Shown: positions 51,240-62,799 of the stretch, one piece after another
Layout of the letters: each line of letters opens with the position of its first letter
How positions within the stretch are numbered: position 1 is the stretch's first letter
Source: Pelecanus crispus
Lineage: Eukaryota; Chordata; Aves; Pelecaniformes; Pelecanidae
Assembly: GCF_030463565.1 (NCBI RefSeq)
Contig: NC_134644.1
Span: 130,073,388 to 130,137,387 of the forward strand
Direction: 5' to 3'
Length of the DNA stretch: 64,000 bases
Program-made: the position numbers and the translations under genes
The notes under the pieces: generated by a model
The model's database searches: none
What the model saw: only the letters and a program-made list of their open reading frames with translations
Told to the model about the DNA's origin: nothing

Positions 51240-51251
51240 TCAGAAGCACAT
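51240..51251 (-). promoter_or_regulatory. uORF 1 in PCMTD1 5' UTR (3 codons)
   Basis: ATG TGC TTC TGA, entirely inside the predicted 5' UTR. It has G at -3 (GTG before the ATG) and ends about 97 nt before the main start, so reinitiation is possible. Whether it is used depends on the 5' UTR prediction. Confidence 0.4.
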
Positions 51252-51263
51252 CACAAACGAATC

Positions 51264-54200
51264 CTGGAAAATAGATATGTTTACATAACTTGAGTTTCAG
51301 AAGAGAAACAAATCAACAACTATTAGAGGGTGATAAAATACCAGTAGTATTGGATCACTTTATGAAGCAGAACTATTAACAGTCAGGACAGCCAGTATTT
51401 AATAAAAATTCTGCCCTTCAGATTTTAACTCAATCCAATGTTTTTCATCACAACTGCCTTTGGACTAGCTCTAGTCCCATCCTGAGAACTGAATGTCCAC
51501 CAGCAGTTGGAGCATGTACCCACTTAGTTATATTTGAAAGGAACCGGGTTTACATGCTCCAAAATCACTCCACAGTGGGCAACAAAGCCAGGTGAGTGGT
51601 GACATCCAGGAGATGCTTCTCAGATGTTCACTTTTGAGTTGAACCGAGAATACTACTGCAGACACAACCACACATTGCTCTGTTCTGGATTCAGCACAGG
51701 AAACCCCTCTGAGTACCTGAGCTCCTCCTAATGCGTGCCATATTCACTAGAGGAGTATGAATTCCTTAAATACCTACAAGTTCTCAACAGCTTGCTAGCT
51801 CTTAACTAGCAAGTTTCACAAATTCTACACAGCATATTCACTTCAAAATAATTACTTTAGACCTGTATTTTATCTGCAGTGATTACATTATTAATCACTA
51901 GACTCATGTTAAAATTTTTAATATTGCATGAATTACCAGTAAAATAGCAACAGAAGACTAGAAAAAAGGAAAACAGAAGTTTAATCCACCACTTCTAGAT
52001 GAATAGCAGATCCATAGCAAGCTAGTTAATATTAATTACAAAGTTAGCTTAAAGAGCCAAAAGAAGAAAAAGACCATCGTGAATCTTCATGCATGTTCTA
52101 GGTAACCTACTTAAAAAAAAAACCACACACACTCACCCCTGACTCTTTAATTGCATTGCTGATTATCAACTTTACAAAATTCCACCTGCCTCTTCAAACA
52201 AGCATATTTCACCAAACATTCTTTCTAAAATTACAAATGTAATCTTTTATCTGAAAATCCTCCAACACAATTCAGCAAACTCCTGTTTTGTACATGCCTG
52301 TTTGTGCAAATTCAAGTCAGGAATTCGCAAACAATCCAGATGTCCAAGGTTATTTAAGTTACCAGAATGAATCTGGTTCCTAAGTTTTCATTGTGGGGTT
52401 CACCACAATTTTTATGGTTAAACACTTCAAATGAAAAACCTTCTTAGAACACTAGTGCATCCTTTTCCACATGTTTAACAACTCTCTATCAAAACAGTAC
52501 TAATAAACCTTCCCATAAAACCAAATGGAAACTTCCAGAAACCACAAGCAACTTCAAATTTAGTAGGTTTTTTTTTTACCCCCACTGCAACATTAACAAA
52601 GACTTTTGGAGTTTGAACCATTTTCCTGAAGGATTAAACTACAAACAACAACGACTTAAGTAAAGCACTGAAACATCCTTGTGAATGCAAAAAATGTGCT
52701 CATGTGCTGGACTGCCATCCAACCACTAGATTAACTTTTCTGAACACCAAGCTCAGAATCAAAAGAGTACTGAAACTATTAAAGATCAGTTCTGAGCAGA
52801 AAGGGCATATATAAAGATGCACAGACCCTAAATAAGGGAAAACTATGATTAAACTCTGAAATTTGTTTCAGCCTGCTCTTTTCTTCTTGCTTTGAAAAAA
52901 AAGTTTCTACAGTATTCAGTATCCAACACCAAAGTTATACAACTTTTACCCCTCGCCTGTCTAGATGGCCATCACAAAACAAGTCTTCCAACAAAGGAAA
53001 CCTCATCTCTATTTGCAATTCTGACTGACAGAAGTGTTTCCTTATCCTTGCCTTGCATTACTTTATATAAAACACCAAGTCACTAAAAAAGATGAATAAC
53101 CATATGGTACCAGTGCTAAGATATATAGCTAAGTTTAATATTTCAAGCACGCAAGCTCAAATTACCAGATCATACATTCACAATGCTTGTCCTTAACTAC
53201 AAACATAATTAAAAAAAGGGGGAGGAGCAGAATTGCTCATGGCTGCTTGAGCCCTGGTAAAATCATGGGTTAAATGATAACTGTTTACCACTCAGCTGTG
53301 TGCTTCTGTCTGAAGCAAAACCAATTCTCACTGACATCCTGGAGTGGAAAGAGGTAAAAAGTCACCACATGCAATTATGAACCAGCAGGAAAACCTTTGA
53401 TGAAAGTAGGAAAAACTGCCCTTCTCAACATCCTAGTGTTCCAGAGCTGAATAAGTAGCCCTGTGTGTGTTTAATCGCACAGAAACATCCTTTTTTATTT
53501 GTGACAAAACTAAGGGACAATTTAGACAGGAAATGTGGACCTTGAGAGAGGATATTTTTATTTTTTTAAGTAAAAAATAATTTGTAAAAATATTCCAGCC
53601 CTGCTTGCTTGTCTGCACTTGCATCACGCCTAAAGTTCAACGAACTACTGAATCAAATGACAGTTAACAAGTTAAATAATGTACAGTGACTAAAGCCATC
53701 CCTGGTAAAGTTTTTGCCATCCCTTCATCCTAAAAACTTCATGATTGTATTGAGATATGTTTGGAAATAATTTCAACTAAGAAGTAAATTTAAGAACTGA
53801 GTTTCTTGAAGACTTACCCAGCTGCTACATTTGAGAAACAGAAATACCACTTCCAGCCCTACCTGCAGAGTGCATTCACCACCTTGCACCAGTAGATGGA
53901 GAACTTCACCAACTATCTACACTCAAGCGGCAAGCAGGTAAATACACGAACCTTCAGATTGGAAAAAGGCTATTCTTCCAACCTAAAGCTTTACCGTTTC
54001 TATCAAAAAGTCTTCACTAGTTTCACATAAACTTTCTTTCCCATAAATAACATTTTATAATTTCAACATAGTCATTACACTAAAACAGAATTCATTTCTT
54101 CAGGTATTTTGTAATTTTGTATTTGTGGTATTATCTGACAGCTGAAGTTACTGGAGCATCACAAGATTTTCTACTGATGACACCCACCAAGTGTTTCACC

Positions 54201-57200
54201 TTCATTAATGGTTATCACACAGAATCTCAAAGGCAAGAACAGAAAAGGTCTGGTACACAGCATGACCTTGTGGGAAGTAGGGGAGAAAAAAGAACTGGAG
54301 AGCCTCCTCTCAAGAATGGGATGCTTGCGCAGCAGAGGAAAGTGGCAAGTTGGAAGTGTGGTTGAAGGTTACATCTCATTGTAGATACGCTGCCCCATCT
54401 GAAAAAGGTGACATCAGATAGAGACAGTGATATTGTTCACTTTTTAGATACTTGCTTTTTGTTTGCTTCTGTTCAGCTATGGTGCTCTACTCTAGCCTCT
54501 ACAGCTATAGGTAAGCAAAAATGCTACTCAAATGGAAAGTATTTTTGTTAAAAAACAAACCCTAGGAAGTTAAAGATCTTTTCATGAAAAGTGACCTCTG
54601 GTGCTGCAGAGAAGTATTTTGTGGTATTTTACTTCCCTCCAATGCTTTTATGTTTGCAAGCTTTTACCTTATGAAAGCAAAATTACTTGCTTCTAAGAGA
54701 GGCAATAGATGTGTGAAGTCAGATACATCATCTACTATTTTGAACACACAAAAGAAACAACCTCACAAGCTATTTTAGCACAGCTGGAGAAAAAGGGCAA
54801 CTTAGTCAAAGCCTCCTTGTGACAGCTGACCCAGGACCAAGATAAAGACAGCAGAGCATACTATGATAAAACTTTCTACATAGCCACAAAGCTCACAGAA
54901 AGCACCCTGTGAAGCTCACTGATACCTAATTGAAACGCACACAGTTCACAAGGAGCATGAGCAGTATTCTGATGCCTATTACACCAAGATGTATAGAAAT
55001 TTCAAAAGAAAGGGGAAGGGAGTATAACATTAACTAAATGCAGCAACTGCTTTTAGCCTTAGGAATCTTTGGAATACAGAGCCAACAAATTGTCATTTAG
55101 CAGTTAAAATTTGAATATATTCTTGAATAAGAAAGTTCATTCACTGATTAAAACCAACTCCAATTAAAAAATTCTGTTTCTCATTCCACACGATTCATGA
55201 GTTTACTTTCACAAGTTGGAACACTTCATCTTGAAGTTTCTTATATTCACAATAAAAGTTAAATGTCAACACACTTTCCAATTTCTGTAAAAATCCACAC
55301 AACTGTATCACAACACCTCCAACCTGTTTCTGACCTAACTTGTAACCAATTTTACTGGAATTCCTTAACATAAATAGCTTCTGGGTGGTTTTTTTTTTTT
55401 TTTTGGTCACATTAGTTGAACAGGTGTTCTTTGGCTATGTGAATCTTAAGAAGTGCTGACAATTTGAGTTAATTTTAATCCTTCACCATTTTATAAGCTA
55501 TGCAATTATCTGAGAAGTTAGTAACCAGATGTAAGGTTTGCCAAGTTTTTTTTGTCAGCTCTCAAAGGGACACAAGTTTTGCACATTTCAGAATTTTCAC
55601 AAATACATTTGCTCTTCAAGTCAATTCTGTAGGTCACTAAGGACTGTACACTCTCTTAAACACAGATTAAATACCATGCTAGCAAGGTATCCAGTTAATT
55701 TGACAAACAAAACTTTGCCTTTGCTAAATCCATACCATGTCAAATACCTTACAGATTTAGTATCCTGTAAAACTGACACATCCTGCTCACTGCAGGGGGG
55801 TTGGGCTAAATGATCTCTAAAGGTCCCTTCCAACCCAAAGCATTCTATGACTCTATGATCCTGACTCTACATAGATGACTCCTTAAAAATACAGGTTATT
55901 TGAGCCTACTAACTTGACTCTTACTTTGTTTCAAAGGGTGAAAAATAGAAGAGGAAATATAATAAATGGGATCAGCCATATCTCAAGTCTGCTCCTCAGA
56001 CTATTTTCATTAAGGTATCAGCTTGGAGCACACCACAACACACTGAATCAAGACTGTGATACATTAAACTCACAGATGGCATACAAAATTGCTTGGTGAA
56101 CCTTCCCCCTTACCCCGGGGGTGGGGGAGGGGGAAAAGACAACAATAAACCACTGAGCTACTCATTAATATAGACAGAGGAGTCAGCTGTTAAATTTCCC
56201 CAAAAAGGAATATTCTGTGACCAACAATAGGAGGGAATTAACCACAAATGCATAAAAGGGCTTGAAACACTTCAGTCCATTTAGCAGTTTCAGTTTACTC
56301 ATGGCAGAAGTCAGCAACACCACTCTCAGCAGCAGAAGTTTGAAGTTTCCCAGGCCACTAACCAAGTGTTAGACCTACTTCTGTTCAGACTCAATTCGTG
56401 CCACTCCTGCAGCCATAATGTACTCAAGATCATGTTTTGCCTGTCCTCACCCCATCCAGCACCTCCTACAACAAAAGGACTCCATTTTTAGTTTAGGTTC
56501 TCCTTTCCTCCTAAGTACTGTAATAGTGTTGCACAAGAGGAAATTCAACTCCAAACTGCAGAGCTGAGTCTAAGATTTCAGCAGGACCTTTTGAATAAAC
56601 AGAATGTCTGATTACTATCTGAAAAGAAAAGAGAAATTGTAACATTAGCTTCACCAAGCAAAGGCTGGAGAAAACCAAAACATGAACCGTGCTGGAGGTA
56701 ATTTTAGTAGGTGACTACAAAAATCAGAAGCTGTGGGACAGAGGTATTTCAGTATGAAGTCTTTACAAATATTTTTTAAACTTTTATACGCATGCCTTGC
56801 TGCTGAACTGCTACAAAAGGCAATAAAAAGTCTAAATGCTTTGGAAAAGTAGGTGCTACTTGAACCGCCTCCTCTTCCACAGCTATTTGTTTTGTCACTA
56901 AATAGTTTAGAAAGAAGGAAAACTTGTTGTTTTGAGGATACAGGAACATACTACTTGGTGCATTAACAAAAACTCTATTGGAAACACTGCATATTTTTGA
57001 AGTCTAGACTCATCTCACTCAAAAACATGACTCCTAACCTACCATTCAGTGGATCATTTCAAGAACCTTTTCAAGTTAAACATAAACAAGTACAGTCAGC
57101 CCTCCAATGTAATGCACTCCACAAAGCATACTTCAAGGTTCTTTGTAATATAGCAATGGAACAAGGAACAGACCACAGGATTAAAGTTAAGCCAAATGAA

Positions 57201-57467
57201 TGTAAACAGCTACAACTACTGACTTAACCTGAATTGCATTGACCTACTTGGGCAGAAAATGTTTGTCAAGTCTGATGTAAGCTTAAGCCCTGATCTTCCT
57301 GTTTAGGCCTTCAACAGCTGCTTATACAAAATTCCAGGTGTGTGCTTGCTGTCATTCTTCCTCCACCTCCAGTCACCTGAACACACCAAACAGCACACAT
57401 GGCACTGCATCTCTCAGAAGATGCACTGAAGCTTACAGCACCCCACAATGTATGAGCAGTGACAACA
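51264..57467. other. PCMTD1 upstream or 5' intron sequence
   Basis: Probably the 5' UTR intron, since an acceptor ends it at 51264. AT-rich, with one CR1 tail and a 16-T run. I see no CpG island and no recognisable first exon. Confidence 0.55.
55779..55860 (+). mobile_element. CR1 LINE 3' tail fragment
   Basis: A short copy running from CCTGCTCACTGCAGGGGGGT to TTCTATGACTCTATGATC, close to the tail of the copy at 2348-2542. It is very 5'-truncated (about 80 bp). Confidence 0.92.
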
Positions 57468-57722
57468 TGTCCTGGTTTTGGCTGGGATAGAGCTATTTTT
57501 CCTCCTAGTAGCTGGCATAGTGCCATGTTTTGGATTTAGCATGAGAATAATGTGATAACACACTGATGTTTTAGTTGTTGCTAAGTAGTGTTTATACTAG
57601 TCAAGGACTTTTTCAGCTTCCCATGCTCTGCCAGGCACACAAGAAGCTGGGAGGGAGCATAACCAGGACAACTGACCCAAACTGGCCAAAGGGCTGTTCC
57701 ATACCATATGATGTAACGCTCA

Positions 57723-57730
57723 GTATACGA
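57723..57730 (+). promoter_or_regulatory. Degenerate TATA-like box of the solo LTR
   Basis: GTATACGA upstream of ACTGGGGGGAGC, at the position where related LTRs carry GTATATAA. The substitutions would weaken TBP binding, suggesting a decayed promoter. Confidence 0.4.
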
Positions 57731-57895
57731 ACTGGGGGGAGCTGGTCAGGGGGCAGTGATCACTGCTCAGGGACTGGCTGAGTATCAGTCAGCAGGTGGT
57801 GAGCAGCTGCATCACTTGTTTTTCCTGGGTTTTGTTTCTCTCTTTTTGTTGTTTTCCTTTTCATTACAATTTAGTGTTATTATTTTATTTCAATC

Positions 57896-57901
57896 ATTAA
57901 A
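57896..57901 (+). terminator. ATTAAA poly(A) signal of the solo LTR
   Basis: ATTAAA followed by CTGTTCTTATCTC and a pyrimidine-rich region, matching the R-region end of this LTR type. Confidence 0.5.
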
Positions 57902-58140
57902 CTGTTCTTATCTCAACCCACGAGTTTTCTTACTTTTGCCCTTCTGATTCTCTCTCCCATCCCACCAGTCGGGGGGAGGGTGAGCAAGCAGCTGTGTGGT
58001 GCTTGGTTGCTGACTGGAGTTAAACCACAATACAAGCACATCAGCACAGATTTCACGATCAAGTAACCTTAACCTTGGCAGTTACACAAGGGCATAATTT
58101 TTCAACCAACCTTGCTGAATGTCTACCAAACCTTTTGACT

Positions 58141-58161
58141 CCCCCCCCCCCCCCCCGCCCC
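58141..58161. repeat. Poly-C tract (16) plus GCCCC
   Basis: Sixteen C followed by GCCCC, about 110 bp after the solo LTR. Confidence 0.9.
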
Positions 58162-59983
58162 ATTACTTTTTTTTTTGAAAAAACGGAGACATTTCACAGG
58201 ATCTTAAAGTTAAAAAAAACCCCACAACATAGAATTTTGTTGGTTGTCCACCCAGGCGGGGAAAAAAAACCCACACTTTTTTTTCCTTCTTTGGACTGTG
58301 ATACATTCCTTTCTCAGTCTATGTCTTCTTCTGTACTGGATTTGTTTTTCTCATCTGAAATCCTACCTACCCTCTTCACACGACAGCAAGAATTGAATGC
58401 TGAAAGGAATATTTTCTATATACCAGTTCTATAATGTCAGACCTGTTTTCAGGTATGCTGATAAAGCCTTTAAAATTCATTACCTTTTATTACAAAGCAA
58501 AGCAAAGAATCCTACATATTTCCTGGATGGAACTTCTAATGAGTAGCTTAACACCACATCCTGACTTGGTTCCCTTACTGCTTAAAATCTGGGCAACCAA
58601 AAAATGTTTGCAAAGCTGAGCCTCCCAGGCTTCAGAAGCAGTTGCTTCTTCAAAGTCTCCCACCTGTGACACCACAGATGTGTTCTGAATGACTACTTCA
58701 AAACAAAGAAATAAGAGTTCACCATTTCCACCTGAGATAGCTAGCGGTATAGTTTGCCATACTGGGGCAAAACCTAGAGTACACAACAGTTTCTTAAATT
58801 TAAAGGTGTAGATGTATACCCACTAAGTACTAAAGCAGCCCTATACTCTCAGAGAGCAAGTCCTCAGCTGTGCTCTTTATCTATTTAGGGCTATGGTTAT
58901 TATTCTCCAATAGTTGTCACTATGGTCACCACAGACCCAGCTTCAACATTGACATCCTAGAATGCCTTCTGGGCCACTGACTGACCTTTCTTAATTATAC
59001 CCTACAAAAACTCCCTGCTGAGAGACAGAAAAGCTGTCTCACTGCCCTAGTTCAGTGACTTAATTGCTAGTAAAGACTACCTGTTGGTCATCTGCACAAA
59101 ATTATTTCCCCCCTGACTTCAAACCTCATATACGTGGGATCTTTGGGATTTGCATACGTAGAACCATTTTGAATCTAGTCATTCATGTTACAAAAAGCTT
59201 TAAATTGGGAACAAGCACAGAAACATCCCCTTCTAAGAATCTGCTAGTATCTAATTTCACAGTAAGTTTTAATTTAGCCAGTATCAGCCATAAAACTTTT
59301 GTTAAGAAATGCTCTTATTTGTAAAGTGAAAAAGCCTCCATGGATGAGAAGCTGATGAGATGATAAACAGCTCTGGAATATTCAGGTTAACCCATTTTTG
59401 CAAATGTCTCATGAGATTTTAAGCACCGAACATTATTACCTCTGCAGAAGACATTATTCTGTCAGGCATAAAGAGTTTGTCCATTACTGATGGACAGTAT
59501 TAATAATCAGTTGCTGCTTGGTCCCCAGAACCAGCTCCTCATATCCTGAAACAGATGAACAGAAGTGCTGATAAGAAAACAGCCTCTTAAGTGCTCTGAA
59601 AATCATTTTCCAAAGCAGCAAGACCCTGTTAGCTAGTATCATCAGAAAAAAACAAAGACCTACGATTTGTTATGTGTCAGTCCAGTGATACTGTCTACAA
59701 AGTTTAAAAAAAAAATCTAAATTATTTCAGCAATTTCAGAGAGCAACATTAACTGAATCTGAATAAAAATCTGAATACCTGACTGACAATGACAAGAACT
59801 GATGTCTATGGCAGCAGCGTATGACGCAGCTTGAGTGGTGGAACTGACAGTTCCTGATAATAGTACTTGATCAGAGCAGCATGGCATGCTTTTTTCACTG
59901 TACGCAGTGATAAGACATCAACAAAACAATAGTTGCCAGTCCGTTGCTTACCATTAGAGAGAGGTCAGCTATATGCAAACTGG

Positions 59984-60113
59984 TAGATGTGGCACTTCAG
60001 GACATGGTTTAGTCTAGTCTACCCTTGATTGGTTTAGTGTGGACTTGGTAGTGTAGGTTAATGGTTGGACTGGATGATCTTAAAGGTCTTTTCCAACCTA
60101 AATGATTCTATAG
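59984..60113 (+). mobile_element. CR1 LINE 3' tail fragment with internal duplication
   Basis: Matches the tail variant of the 7750-8174 copy (GATGTGGCACTT, GACATGGTTTAG, GATCTTAAAGGTCTTTTCCAACC). About 25 extra bases with a repeated TGGTTTAGT separate the two halves. The terminal octamer is short and mutated (GATTCTATAG). Confidence 0.88.
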
Positions 60114-62799
60114 TAATTACATCTCAAGAGGTTGTATGTATACCTTTATGAATAAATGAACACCAGCTCTGCCCAATTCTGTGTACCCTATAGCATCCCA
60201 TCAAGTACAGATTTCAAAGCAATTAACATTGCTTCTCTACGCACACTAGTCCAAAAAGTTTGGTGGTGCTTGTTTGTAAGACACTACATAAAATGGTCTC
60301 ATCTGAGAAGCCAGAGATGGCTTAGTGACTTGTCAAAGTTCCACTAAAAGATCTCATAAGCAAAAGATGTCAGCTTAGCCCCATGTCCAGCACACAGAAA
60401 ATCCTCTATCCTTCCTCTGACAGCAGTCCCCTTATAGCACACTCTTTTTAAAGGCCTCAGGTCCTTTAAAGGTGTGCCTACAGCTCTGCCCATTCCCATG
60501 CTACAACTATTTTGTCTGTCCAATACAAACTAGAGTACTGCTTTATCACAGACTGGCTGGGAGAAAGGGCAAAGAAGCTTCTCTAGAGGGCCTAACAGAC
60601 CCACAGAAACAGGAGGTGCCAGGTAATAGTGGCTTGCTCACTGGCAAGACTACAGTATCAGGACTTCATAAGATAGATAGGAATCAGTGATGCTCAATAC
60701 ATGCAGATGTCTGATACTGAGTCTGTATCATGCACCTGTTTTTCAGACGAGAAACTGCTGTCTGTGCACATATTTCACAGGAATTAGCGAGCTAGAGAGT
60801 GACCCCACAAAACTCACTGCCACAATAAACAGCTTTGTACAAGGGTATTTAACAGAGAATACTCATTTCAAGCAGGTTTATATAAGCCGTAACAGTCAAA
60901 TGTTAAGAATTAGAAGAGCTGTAGAGAGATACGCAAAAAAAACCCACGTTTTTGGAATATCTGATCCCTTTTAGTCTGAAAAAATCTAAGGCATACAAGT
61001 GACACAAACATTTCTGCAAATTTTAACATCCTGTTCATAAGCCAACTAAGACACCTTGACATAAAGGACAAGGCAAATACTCAACAGTTTTAAAACAAAA
61101 CCTGTTTCTCTTCACGAAAAGAAATGTTTAAGAATTCATTTCGTGGTGACCAACAGGTAACAAACCACAGTAAAATATGATGCTCACTTACTTTCAGTAC
61201 CATCTTCAGAAAGCAACCAGTAACAGCGGGGTGAGGCGGTCCAATTTTATTAATGAAATACAAAGCAGGTTTAGTACAAGAACCAAAACAGACTTTCCTA
61301 ACCTTCTACCACAAATGTAGTTTCTGCAGCTACAGTCTTAAGCAGATCAAATCACAGTTCATATGATTTTGAGTAGGCTAAATGTGGCCCATAACAAAAT
61401 ATTCACTATTTCAGCCAGTGCTAAAGTTCAAAATCTTATTGCACATAAACGTTCCAAGTTAAGTAACTCACTTCCAGCAGCAGCAGAACAACATACGCCT
61501 GTTGCCTTTAGCAAAACAAAATAGAAACGAGGTCAAGTGTAAAAATAGAAGATGGTTACATTCCTGACACTTGAAACCTCATCTTACAGCTATGCATTTA
61601 CTGCAGTCTCTACAAAAAAAAACCCAAGCCCAAATAAAAAACAAAAATATCAATCAACTTTAGCAAGCTCCAAGTGCACTAAAGCCTTTGGGGTTTCTGA
61701 TCTTTAGAAATATATCTAAAAGCATCAAAATAGCATGCAATAATCACAGCATAAACAACTAATACTGTATGATCAAAATGTTTACTTTCACAGCCTGACA
61801 ATCTCAACTTTTATTTATTATGTGCCCCCTTCTTATGAGATGCTAAATAAATTAAAAATTCAAGTCCTGATCCTGTTTACTAGATTCTTAAAATAGTCCA
61901 GTGCAATAAAATAGTATGTTTTGAGAAGTTACTTTATTACTTAGGCCTGTAATCTTCAAGAAGGATGAACAAGTAAGGCCTACTCTGTTTCCTGCTTCTC
62001 TTCCTCAGAACCACAACACAAAATTATTTAACCAATGCAATCTTCCAGAAGCAGCACACTGGATTTACCAATTTTTTCAAATGTAACTTGTTTACTAAGC
62101 ACACTAACAGCTACTTTTAATTTATCTTGTCAAAGAAAGTGAGGATATCTACTTGCATATAACTTTCTTTTTAATCCACAAATCCTGCATATCTCCAAGC
62201 ACCTCACATTTTAAGGCCCATGTCATAACCTGCCTCATTCTCCAGACATACCATAAATCCATAAACAACATACTCTAAAATGACATGACTTGTCAATAAA
62301 TCCCTATTTTAATCTTAAATCTTAAGATGTCCAATACCTACTTTATTTAAAACAGAGATTAACTATCCCTTCATGGTTCTTACCAAACAAAAGGCATGAT
62401 TTATCAAAACTTTCAAAATGTGCAGATCAAGTATGAACTAAATAGATTTTAAAAACCTACCAGTCTCTACATCAATGCAAGTCATCCAGGGGAAAAAAAA
62501 ACAAAACCAACCAACCAACACCGCGCCCCCCAAACCACACCACACTCCTTATTTTACAATTTAAAAGGTTATAGCGTTAGTACTGTTACCAAAGCCTGTT
62601 CCACAAAGTTTCATGCACTCATTCTAGCACTCTCCCTGTTCCTATTGCTATTAAAATACACTACACTTTGAGGTAACATTTCAAAGTATTGCTTTTTTAA
62701 CAGTGTCACTTTAATTCACATCTCTGTGGCCAGCCAGTTACTTCTACCACAAGTTTTTAACTGTGCTTGCTAATGATTAGACAGATTATTTGCCAGCAC

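Larger units (their letters stand above)
57468..58032 (+). mobile_element. Solo endogenous retrovirus LTR (TguLTR5-like)
   Basis: About 565 bp beginning TGTCCTGGTTTTGGCTGGGA and ending near GGAGTTAAACCACAATA, a pattern I recognise as a common avian ERV LTR. No gag, pol or env sequence flanks it, so it is a solo LTR left by recombination. It has a promoter-like CCATATGATGTAACGCTCAG, a mutated TATA-like GTATACGA (about 57723-57730), an ATTAAA poly(A) signal (57896-57901) and a T/GT-rich stretch after it. The exact 3' boundary and target-site duplication could not be fixed. The family name is from memory. Confidence 0.85.
58033..62759. other. PCMTD1 upstream or 5' intron sequence, continued
   Basis: Contains a poly-C tract and one CR1 tail. 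The rest is AT-rich with short chance ORFs. No promoter-like CpG enrichment. Confidence 0.55.

Noticed and set aside
57575..57947. Short plus-strand ORFs
   Set aside because: They lie inside the non-coding solo LTR.
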